NCBI GenBank assembly: GCA_035297385.1
Contig: DATGZD010000158.1
Span: forward strand, 1 to 64,000
Length of the DNA stretch: 64,000 nt
Direction: 5' to 3'
From: UBA11855 sp035297385
GTDB lineage: Archaea; Thermoproteota; Bathyarchaeia; Bathyarchaeales; Bathycorpusculaceae
In this document: piece after piece, positions 27,309 to 33,956 of the stretch
Numbering within the stretch: the first letter of the stretch is position 1
Layout: each line of letters opens with the position of its first letter
Notes under the pieces: generated by a model
What the model saw: only the letters and a program-made list of their open reading frames with translations
Databases searched by the model: none
What the model was told of the DNA's origin: nothing
Made by a program: the position numbers and the translations under genes

Positions 27309-27788
27309 TTATTGATTATGACTGGTTCTGATAATTCTTTGAATATCAAAACCTTTTTTCTTCGCAAATCCCAGTAATTCAGATAACAGTTTAGCATCCA
27401 TTTGTGGTGTTCTGCTCAAAATCCAAAGATACTTACGGTCTGGCGTACCGACAACAGCATACTCATAATCCTCTCCAAGATTTATGATCCAATAATCACC
27501 GTAAAATGGCCAGAAGAACGTTACCTTAAGTTTTGCTCCCGTAGTTCTGTCAACTATTTTTGCTTTGCCCTTTGCCCGTTTTAATTTACCATTTTTTATG
27601 CATTCATTTAACACAGAAATACTCCCATCTTCGGATAAAATGTAAGTTGCTGTTGTATGGGAGCATTTTTCTTGAAACTTTGCAGGAAGATGAGCAATCT
27701 CGAACCATTTACCTATATATTTCTCCAATTCTACATGCGGAACGACTTCAAGAGGATTTCTTTGAAATAAGTCATTCAAAGTGATCAT
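27309..27788 (-). CDS. Lipocalin family protein (Blc/ApoD-like), no signal peptide
   Basis: The 159-residue protein has the lipocalin N-terminal motif YIGKWFEIAHLPAKFQEKC (residues about 24-42; GxW), the middle ATYILSEDGSISVLNEC, a following strand GKAKIVDRTTGAKLKVTFFWPFYGDYWII and the end motif YAVVGTPDRKYLWILSRTP. This matches bacterial Blc and apolipoprotein D, which bind lipids. There is no signal peptide or lipobox, so it may be cytosolic or have lost export. Lipocalins are uncommon in archaea; transfer from bacteria is likely but untested. Confidence 0.9.
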   Translation of the reverse strand: MITLNDLFQRNPLEVVPHVELEKYIGKWFEIAHLPAKFQEKCSHTTATYILSEDGSISVLNECIKNGKLKRAKGKAKIVDRTTGAKLKVTFFWPFYGDYWIINLGEDYEYAVVGTPDRKYLWILSRTPQMDAKLLSELLGFAKKKGFDIQRIIRTSHNQ

Positions 27789-27927
27789 TAGACCGGAAGC
27801 AAGTAAACTTATACATTAACTTTTCCCTCGTCGTTTGTTCGTCGTCTATGAGCTGGGTTTTAAGGTATAATACTTGAATTTGAGCTTCAAAAATTCTACA
27901 ATCATTTTCTAACATGTGAAAAAAGAA

Positions 27928-28102
27928 TGGTGGGGCCGGCCGGATTTGAACCGGTGACCTTTACCCAGCAACAGCGTAAAGCCATTGCTTACGGGTTTCT
28001 CAAGACCGCTCCAGAACTTCGTCATTCTCCGAGCGGAGTCAGCAAACCCGTTTGAATTTGCTTCTGGAGCCCGTCGTCTTAACCTGGCTGGACTACGACC
28101 CC
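27928..28102 (-). tRNA. tRNA-Trp (anticodon CCA) with two introns and encoded CCA end
   Basis: On the minus strand the acceptor GGGGTCG (from 28102) pairs with CGGCCCC (27932-27938), and A at 27931 and an encoded CCA follow. The D arm is GTCC...GAC, and the anticodon stem ACGGG with loop CTCCAGA gives CCA. After position 37 a run of about 67 nt precedes the 3' stem half CCCGT, a classic archaeal intron site. That intron contains TTCTGGAGC, complementary to the anticodon region GCTCCAGAA, as needed for a splicing helix. A further 30 nt or so lies between CCCGT and the T arm (ACCGGTTCAAATCCGGC), implying a second intron in the variable region. Spliced length is about 75 nt. Confidence 0.88.
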
Positions 28103-28508
28103 ACGTACCAGGTACGAGGCATAAAGTTGCTTTGGAAAAATAAAAACGTATGCGTCAATTATCTTAGATACGCTGAAAGCTCTCATATCCAAACATTCAA
28201 ATTATGTATATTCTTTAGGCGAGAGGAGCAGAAAAAAGGTCTATTCTCTATTAGCATTTAGACGAAAAATCTCAATTAAAAGAAACTACCAATTCTTATG
28301 ATTGATGTGTAAAACAGCAGAATTCAATAAAAAAAGAGACTAGTTTTATCTCTGAGAGAGGATCTCATAAGCAGGTTACCTCAACAATAATGAACAAACT
28401 GACGGCTCTCAGTTTTAGTTAACTATCAATATGAACTTCCGGCAACTTATCTGTACTACTTAAATAATGAAGCGAAAGGTTAATCAAGGAAGATTTAGGT
28501 TAATTGCT
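28103..28508 (+). promoter_or_regulatory. Intergenic region with 5S rRNA promoter
   Basis: No gene is seen here. TTAAATAA at 28460-28467 is a TATA-like element suited to start transcription near 28490, just before the 5S gene. Short T-rich stretches near 28300-28345 carry no clear structure. Confidence 0.45.
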
Positions 28509-28634
28509 GGGTTTGCCGGTCAGAGGGCGCGGGTCCCACCTGATCCCATCCCGAACTCAGAAGTTAAACCGTGTTCCGTTCCCAACGGTAGTGTGGTCTT
28601 CGGCCACGTGAACTTGGGAAAGCTGGCAGCCCAC
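28509..28634 (+). rRNA. rrf: 5S ribosomal RNA
   Basis: The sequence shows 5S hallmarks: CCCATCCCGAACTC, AGAAGTTAAACC and the loop E/helix IV part GTGTGGTCTTCGGCCAC. The outer stem GGG...TGCCGG at 28510-28520 pairs with CTGGCAGCCC at 28624-28633. At about 126 nt it is a normal length. It is not next to 16S or 23S genes in the window and has its own TATA box, so it is an unlinked 5S, common in archaea. Confidence 0.95.
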
Positions 28635-28713
28635 TTTAATGTTTAATTGTTGGGCGGTACTTGGCTAAACTTTATAACTGGGAGCTGGCTGTTTTGGAAG
28701 ACGTGGTACTACG

Positions 28714-29850
28714 ATGAATATGTTGACGGTGATGCTAACTTCAGTAGCTCAGTTTGGTGCAGCCGGCGACGCTATATCTCAAATTCTTAGCATAGTATAC
28801 ATCTTGTTCTTTGTAGTTTTCATTTTCTATGGTCAAAGAATTCAAATGTACGCAGCTATTAGAGAAGTCGAGGGCTCTCTCTACAAACTCAAATTCATGC
28901 GTGATGAAGCTAGAAAAACTGCTATCGATACAATAAAAGAAATTGGAAAACCAAAAGACGATATAACTCCCAAAGTTGATCGATATTTAGAGTACTTTAC
29001 GATTGGTCCACAAGCAATGGACCCAGCAGGGATAGTTGATAAACTTGACCATATCCTTGACATAAGGGATGAACGTATGAAGGAAGAAGTAAAGCTTATG
29101 GCCCCTGCAACGGATGAGGCGCAAGTCTTTAATTTGGAAAACACACTTGAAGCCGCTATGGCACTAAATTTCATCTACAAAGTCGTTAGACACTTCTACA
29201 TTCAAGGCAAGAAAACCTTGAGCTTTTATGTCATGCTACAATTGCAAATGATATTACCTATGGTCATGAAAGAAGCTGAGGCTTATGCGAGTGCATTGAA
29301 AGCGTTTGCTGATGGTCAACCTATCGGTGACGGAGCAGGACCATTAGTTGCTTCTAAGCTCATGCATGGTTACGCTACACGTGATTTGCCTAAAGATTGC
29401 GTAGGTGCAACCGTTCCGTTCGAGGGTCGAACAGCAATTATCATTAAAGCGAAAGGTCCTGGAGGCAACGTTGGTAAACCAGGTGAAGCAGTAAAGGCTG
29501 TCATTGAAGAAAATGAAGGCAAAATTGCAGAAGTAGTCATGATCGATGCAGGCTTAAAACTTGAAGGAGAGCCTGTGGGTGAGGTGTCCGAGGGTGTCGG
29601 CGCAGCCATCGGTGGACCAGGCGTAGACCAGTACAAGATTGAAGAATCCATCTCCAAATACAGCATTCCTATCTATGCGGTTATCGTAAAAGAAGACATT
29701 GGTGATGCAGTTTCCGTAATGCGAAAAGAAATCTCTGATTCAGTTGACAAAGTCATTGACAGAGTGAAGACTGTCACCCTTGAACGAACGAAAGAAGGCG
29801 ACAAAATCATTATTGTTGGTGTTGGCAATACTATGGGAGTAGGTCAATAA
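28714..29850 (+). CDS. DUF1512 family archaeal membrane protein
   Basis: The 378-residue protein has one N-terminal membrane segment (about residues 20-42), a helical middle with YFTIGPQAMDPAGIVDKLDHIL, and a C-terminal soluble domain rich in glycine motifs (GPGGNVGKPGEAV, GVGAAIGGPGVDQ, IIVGVGNTMGVGQ). This is the archaeal DUF1512 family; its function is not established. It lies just after the 5S gene and before a zinc-ribbon membrane protein with which it is probably co-transcribed (24-bp gap). Confidence 0.9.
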   Translation: MNMLTVMLTSVAQFGAAGDAISQILSIVYILFFVVFIFYGQRIQMYAAIREVEGSLYKLKFMRDEARKTAIDTIKEIGKPKDDITPKVDRYLEYFTIGPQAMDPAGIVDKLDHILDIRDERMKEEVKLMAPATDEAQVFNLENTLEAAMALNFIYKVVRHFYIQGKKTLSFYVMLQLQMILPMVMKEAEAYASALKAFADGQPIGDGAGPLVASKLMHGYATRDLPKDCVGATVPFEGRTAIIIKAKGPGGNVGKPGEAVKAVIEENEGKIAEVVMIDAGLKLEGEPVGEVSEGVGAAIGGPGVDQYKIEESISKYSIPIYAVIVKEDIGDAVSVMRKEISDSVDKVIDRVKTVTLERTKEGDKIIIVGVGNTMGVGQ

Positions 29851-29873
29851 ATAAGGTAAATGGAGGGAAAGAT

Positions 29874-30290
29874 TTGACTCTACATTCTAATCAATCACCT
29901 GGGACAAGCAAGATTTCTACATTCGCTTTCCTCATAGTCGTAGCCGTCATGGTTTTAGCTTTAGTAGCCTTTGGTTTAGCAGCCTGGCAGTTTGCTAACG
30001 ATCCGTTGTTTTCTGCATTTTTGGCAGCGACAGGTGTAATTGCCTTAGTGCTATCTGGCTACTTACTCCTTCAATCTAGACGTACGATGACTAGCATGAA
30101 AACTTTGCCATCAAAAGTTCTGACAACAATCGAATGTAGAAAATGTGGATTCAAAAACGTAAGAGATTTTCAACGCGGTGACTATGTATACAAAGAATTA
30201 GAAGCTTGCCAAAAATGTCCAGAAGAAAAGATGATGATCACATCTATCTACAAAGAAATCAAAGAAAAAGAAAAGACTTACAATTTCTAA
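29874..30290 (+). CDS. Membrane protein with C-terminal zinc ribbon
   Basis: The product has 138 residues from TTG 29874, which follows GGAGGG. Two membrane helices (about 16-39 and 46-66) precede a cytosolic end with CRKCGFKN near 89 and CQKCPEE near 113, a CxxC...CxxC zinc ribbon. The family is archaeal and uncharacterised as far as I can tell. It follows the DUF1512 gene closely, suggesting an operon, and a T-tract after it suggests the operon ends there. Confidence 0.75.
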   Translation: MTLHSNQSPGTSKISTFAFLIVVAVMVLALVAFGLAAWQFANDPLFSAFLAATGVIALVLSGYLLLQSRRTMTSMKTLPSKVLTTIECRKCGFKNVRDFQRGDYVYKELEACQKCPEEKMMITSIYKEIKEKEKTYNF

Positions 30291-30314
30291 TTATCTATTT
30301 ACATCCAAATAATG

Positions 30315-30332
30315 TTTTTTTGTCTCATTTTT
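30315..30332 (+). terminator. T-tract terminator
   Basis: Runs of seven and five T, separated by GTCTCA, lie 25-42 nt after the stop of the zinc-ribbon membrane protein. Confidence 0.45.
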
Positions 30333-30504
30333 CGCTGTTTGACCATCCTGGGAGTACTAGCTATCTAATAAAACAAAACAAACACAGCAAAAAACCAATA
30401 AGTGCAAAATAAGCATCTAAAGACCAAATCTATGGCACCATAAAGTTTAAGGGTTTAACTATGATCAAACATTCAAAGAAATTCTTCAGAAGAGGCAAAA
30501 CAGC

Positions 30505-31230
30505 GTGAGTAGTAAAGGCAAGAAAAGCGATAAAAAAAAGGAAGCTGAAAAACCCGAAGAATCTGAAACTGGCGAAATTGAAGAAATCGATGAGATAGAA
30601 GAGGGAACAGAAGAAACAGAGCAAGAAGAACAAAAACCAGAAAAAACCAAAAAACTTGGTAAACCACAAAAACTCGACAAAAATGAAAAAGGTACAACAG
30701 TTGAAGAACGCAAAGCCGAAGTGCTAATAAAACTTCGAAAATACAAACTCCTCGAGAAAGAAAGATACGAAGGTGCGATTGCTTATACTATTGATATCCC
30801 TGAAGACAAGCAGAAGGCTATTGTCTGGTGCATCCTAAACGAGGCTACTGTCGGCATCGCAGCTATGAATACACTCTACAAAGTCATGAAAGAAAAAGAC
30901 ATTGACCGAGCAATCGTCTCAACAGAAGGACGCTACACGCATGCAGTTAAGACAGGTGCCAAAAAGAAGAACATCGAATTATTGCCTAAATCGTTTCCAG
31001 TTTTCGACATCTTCGAGCATGCATTGGTCCCAAGACATGAAATCCTTACTGAAAAAGAACAAAATCAACTTCTTGCACAGTATAAAGTTCAACCGTATCA
31101 GATGCCACAAATAAAATCAACTGACCCTGCCGTCAAAGCTATTGGCGCAAAACCCGGCAACATTCTAAGGATAATAAGGAAAAGTAGCACAGCAGGCGAA
31201 CACATCGCGTATCGCTACGTCGTAGAATAA
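30505..31230 (+). CDS. rpoH: RNA polymerase subunit H (Rpb5) with eukaryote-like N-terminal extension
   Basis: Residues 166-241 are a standard archaeal RpoH/Rpb5 C-terminal domain: HALVPRHEILTEKE, KSTDPAVKAIGAKPGNILRI and IRKSSTAGEHIAYR. This subunit forms part of the RNA polymerase lower jaw and binds Rpo1. Typical archaeal RpoH is only about 80 residues. Here 165 more precede it: an acidic/lysine-rich tail (1-60) and a folded segment (65-165) with NEATVGIAAMNTLYKVMKEK then IDRAIVSTEGRYTHAVK. That order matches the end of the eukaryotic Rpb5 jaw domain (human [20 protein letters not shown], recalled from memory). The start is GTG at 30505 after AGAGG. It is not beside rpoB; it may be the sole copy or a paralogue. 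Confidence 0.9.
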   Translation: MSSKGKKSDKKKEAEKPEESETGEIEEIDEIEEGTEETEQEEQKPEKTKKLGKPQKLDKNEKGTTVEERKAEVLIKLRKYKLLEKERYEGAIAYTIDIPEDKQKAIVWCILNEATVGIAAMNTLYKVMKEKDIDRAIVSTEGRYTHAVKTGAKKKNIELLPKSFPVFDIFEHALVPRHEILTEKEQNQLLAQYKVQPYQMPQIKSTDPAVKAIGAKPGNILRIIRKSSTAGEHIAYRYVVE

Positions 31231-31235
31231 CTATC

Positions 31236-31793
31236 CTATTTTTCAATCAATATCTCAGTCGATTTAACTGTAGCTGTAACCTCATCTTTAACTGTCAACT
31301 CTAATTTTTCAACCGCTTCCTTCGCAATCACTGCTGTAACCGTCAGAGGGACTTTAACCTCTAGCTTTACTTTGGCTGTGGTAGCACCTGTCTCAATTGA
31401 AATAATTTTAGCTTTCAACTGATTTCTTGCACTTGAATTCATTGTAGTCAACTCTGTGTTATTCGTGCATGCCAAGAATTCACCCAAACAATCCTGCAAC
31501 CGTTCATATTCGTCGAGCAAAACCCTCCCGACAGGCGTTAATCTTGCGCCTCCGCCTCCAGTTTTACCGCCCTTGTATGTTTCTACTACTGTTTCGCCAA
31601 GAGCCCTGTGAATTTTCTGAACATAATTCCATACATAGCGATATGACATACCTAATCTTACGGCGGCTTTAGATAACGATTTTTCCGCTTCGATTTCTCT
31701 AAGGATTTCAGCGCCGCCTTTACCAAGAATTGGTTTCCCTTTATGTTCTATCCAAATTTTACCAGAAGGTTGATGATTTTTTGGAGTAGTCAT
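31236..31793 (-). CDS. ModE-like transcription regulator with MOP/TOBE domain
   Basis: From ATG 31793 the product has 185 residues. The N-terminal winged helix (GAEILREIEAEKSLSKAAVRLGMSYRYVWNYV, then GGKTGGGGARLTPVGR) is the ModE/LysR-type DNA-binding domain. The C-terminal NQLKAKIISIETGATTAKVKL and EVTATVKSTEILIE form one molbindin-like repeat that binds molybdate or tungstate. It likely controls metal uptake or metalloenzyme genes. The AOR and MoaD genes near 47-50 kb are possible targets. Its 3' end meets that of rpoH with only 5 bp between stops. Confidence 0.88.
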   Translation of the reverse strand: MTTPKNHQPSGKIWIEHKGKPILGKGGAEILREIEAEKSLSKAAVRLGMSYRYVWNYVQKIHRALGETVVETYKGGKTGGGGARLTPVGRVLLDEYERLQDCLGEFLACTNNTELTTMNSSARNQLKAKIISIETGATTAKVKLEVKVPLTVTAVIAKEAVEKLELTVKDEVTATVKSTEILIEK

Positions 31794-31838
31794 CAACAAT
31801 TTCAGTCTTTCATAACCATATAAAGTTATTTAACGTGA

Positions 31839-32063
31839 TTAAGCTTGACTTTTTCTTTCTGCATTCAGCTCATCCAAAATAACTAGTGCCTCACCAAACG
31901 ACATGTTCAACCTATTTGCTAGCTCAGTTGATGTCACATCAGGTTTTTCTCGCAGAATTACATCTCTTATGTAGGCTTTACGACTGGGATACATAACCGT
32001 CTTATGCACAGTCTCCACAAGTATAAGCCAAAGTTTTTCTTTTGTGAATTCATCCAAATTCAT
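31839..32063 (-). CDS. Small helix-turn-helix-like protein
   Basis: The 74-residue product is helical: MNLDEFTKEKLWLILVETVHKTV, then RDVILREKPDVTSTELANRLNMSFGEALVILDELNAE. The second part fits a winged-helix DNA-binding unit (TSTELANRLNMSFGEA as the helix-turn-helix). It lies upstream of and in the same direction as the ModE-like gene, 45 bp away, so they may be one transcript. I do not recognise a named family. Confidence 0.6.
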   Translation of the reverse strand: MNLDEFTKEKLWLILVETVHKTVMYPSRKAYIRDVILREKPDVTSTELANRLNMSFGEALVILDELNAERKSQA

Positions 32064-32286
32064 CGAACATCAACCCTAACAGCATTATCAGTTAATGTTA
32101 TTTCAGCTTAACGCAGGAAAGGTTTAGTTATTCTCCTCTTTGTCTAATATGCTTATTCAAAAAGTCTGAATTGGTCGCTTTAAAGCAGCAAACAATTGTT
32201 TTGTGTTTCCTTTCCATCGTTTTGTATTTGTTGTTTGGTATTTAACGCTTATATCTTTCAAAATAATATGATTATTTGGATGTTTT

Positions 32287-32550
32287 ATGAATCGAAAGTG
32301 GCTTATTCCAGCAGGAATCTTCTTAGCTATTGCATTAATCTTACCGCCCTACATTCTTATAACCCAAAATGATGCAGATATAGATAATCTAATGAACAAG
32401 GCACCCGATTTGTCGGATTCTACACAAAGACAAGGTGTCACTCAAGATATAGATGACAATGACTTTGCTGCCTACTCGACTGCCTTTATAATCGAAATAA
32501 TCGCTGTAATCCTTTTTATAGTAACCCTATGGTTAGCAATAAAACCATAG
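32287..32550 (+). CDS. Small two-helix membrane protein
   Basis: The 87 residues form one N-terminal helix (6-26, LIPAGIFLAIALILPPYILI), an acidic outer loop (DADIDNLMNKAPDLSD...DDND), and a C-terminal helix (66-84). No family is recognised. The ATG at 32287 follows ATTTGGATGTTTT without a clear ribosome site; an A/T-rich stretch at 32263-32272 may be a promoter close enough for a leaderless message. Confidence 0.55.
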   Translation: MNRKWLIPAGIFLAIALILPPYILITQNDADIDNLMNKAPDLSDSTQRQGVTQDIDDNDFAAYSTAFIIEIIAVILFIVTLWLAIKP

Positions 32551-32608
32551 AAGCTAAATAGCGAAATCTTCCTGCTCTACACATTTTTTCTGCGAATTTA
32601 GAATTATG

Positions 32609-33190
32609 TTAAGCTTTTGCGAGTCTATAGCCGATTCCAGTTCCCATGCCCAGAACAAAAGCCATGTACATCAACATGATCGCCATGCCCTCTAAGTATC
32701 GGGCCGATTTTAACATACCTGCATCTACAGCATCGAAGCCAATGTCTCTGCCTAACTGCATGACTATCTGTTTAGCTTTTGCATCATCTGAAGCTACAAA
32801 AAGTGTAAGCTGTTCCTTACCAACTTTGCCAGTACTCTGGTTGACTGCGAAAACTGTGTTAAACGCCTTAACGACTCGTGCTTTTGGCGCTAATTTCTGT
32901 AATCTTTCAGCTGCTGAGAATGGGCCCCCAATTGCCAAGTCCCAATTTTCAGCAACGGCATTTGTCACATCTAACATGATTTTTCCATCAGCAACCGAGT
33001 CTATTTCTTTAACAACATCATCAACAGCATCGTATGGAACTGCTAAAATAATGACTTCTCCCCATTGTGCCGCGTCAATTACGGGTTCTTTGGGATCTCT
33101 GTGTCCGAATTTAACTTCATGACCTTTGCCGATTAATCCTTTACCAATGGCTGAACCAACGTTACCTTTACCGATAATTCCAATTCTCAT
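32609..33190 (-). CDS. NADPH-dependent F420 reductase-like protein
   Basis: The product (193 residues) begins MRIGIIGKGNVGSAIGKGL, a dinucleotide-binding GxGxxG site followed by FGHRDP, where the arginine suits NADP. VIILAVPYDAVDDVV, MLDVTNAV and RVVKAFNTVFA are shared with F420:NADP+ oxidoreductases and related reductases. It could exchange hydride between F420H2 and NADP, or be a close relative acting on another partner. The C-terminal helix GMGTGIGYRLAK is present. It lies 72 bp from nrdG on the same strand but probably has its own promoter. Confidence 0.78.
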   Translation of the reverse strand: MRIGIIGKGNVGSAIGKGLIGKGHEVKFGHRDPKEPVIDAAQWGEVIILAVPYDAVDDVVKEIDSVADGKIMLDVTNAVAENWDLAIGGPFSAAERLQKLAPKARVVKAFNTVFAVNQSTGKVGKEQLTLFVASDDAKAKQIVMQLGRDIGFDAVDAGMLKSARYLEGMAIMLMYMAFVLGMGTGIGYRLAKA

Positions 33191-33265
33191 CATTTATCCT
33201 CAAAAACGTGTTCGTTTAGAATTCTTTTAAAGCTGTGTGACTGTAGCACAACAGCAACAATAGAA

Positions 33266-33943
33266 TTAAATGCGAAGCAGAGTGTTCTCCGTGAACTTCT
33301 GCATTATCCCAGCAAATTCTTCTATTTTTTCAGGGACATAAGGCTTCATGTTCTCAAACTTTTTGTCCAATGTGTCTTGTGCCACGAATTGTTGGAATGC
33401 AAAAGTTTTTGCGCCCTTGACAAGTTCACCAATGCTAATCACATCTTCGGTAGTGATGAGTTCTGGTACTACTGTTGTTCTGAACTCGTATGGTACTTTG
33501 CCTGTTTTCAACATTTCAACGCTACGCACGATAGCTGTTGTATTTTCTGTGCCCAAGCGCCTATAATTGTCTAAGGAAGTCTTAACATCCATGGCTACAT
33601 AGTCTACATTTCCCAAGCATTCTTCCAAGACTTCTGGAAAACAGCCATTAGTATCCAACTTGACCATAAACCCACGCTCTTTCAGTTTGGTTAAGAATCG
33701 GGGTAACTCCTTGTGTATACAAGGTTCGCCGCCTGTTACAACAACTGCATCTACGTAGTGCTTACGCTTTTCTAGAATCTCCAGAGCTTGCGCCTCCTGT
33801 AGGAATGGCGGTTTTGGGTCAGCAACGATGCGCCATTTATGGCAGAAGCCACAACGTAAGTTACAGCCTGGTGTGAACAACACAGAGGCTATTTTATTGG
33901 GGTAGTCGATGAGACTAATTTTTTGAAGCCCACTAAACTTCAT
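33266..33943 (-). CDS. nrdG: Anaerobic ribonucleotide reductase activase, radical SAM
   Basis: The 225-residue protein carries CNLRCGFC (C27, C31, C34), the CxxxCxxC motif that binds the radical-SAM 4Fe-4S cluster. GGEPCIH follows at about 70-76, and MDVKTSLDNYRRLG further on. It generates the glycyl radical on NrdD using S-adenosylmethionine. It follows nrdD after 13 bp. Its sequence is of the NrdG-like TIGR02495 type common in anaerobes and archaea. Confidence 0.92.
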   Translation of the reverse strand: MKFSGLQKISLIDYPNKIASVLFTPGCNLRCGFCHKWRIVADPKPPFLQEAQALEILEKRKHYVDAVVVTGGEPCIHKELPRFLTKLKERGFMVKLDTNGCFPEVLEECLGNVDYVAMDVKTSLDNYRRLGTENTTAIVRSVEMLKTGKVPYEFRTTVVPELITTEDVISIGELVKGAKTFAFQQFVAQDTLDKKFENMKPYVPEKIEEFAGIMQKFTENTLLRI

Positions 33944-33956
33944 TTGTAAATCACTT

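Noticed and set aside
27995..28066. C/D box guide RNA within the tRNA-Trp intron
   Set aside because: Only loose matches to boxes C' and D' are present, and box C is missing, so it is mentioned but not called as a feature.
28052..28261. Plus-strand frame overlapping the tRNA-Trp gene
   Set aside because: Its first third is antisense to the tRNA, with no start signals or protein-like sequence.
30430..30746. Three Phe/Ser-rich minus-strand frames opposite the start of rpoH
   Set aside because: They are mirror images of the Glu/Lys-rich coding run of rpoH; such antisense frames arise by composition.
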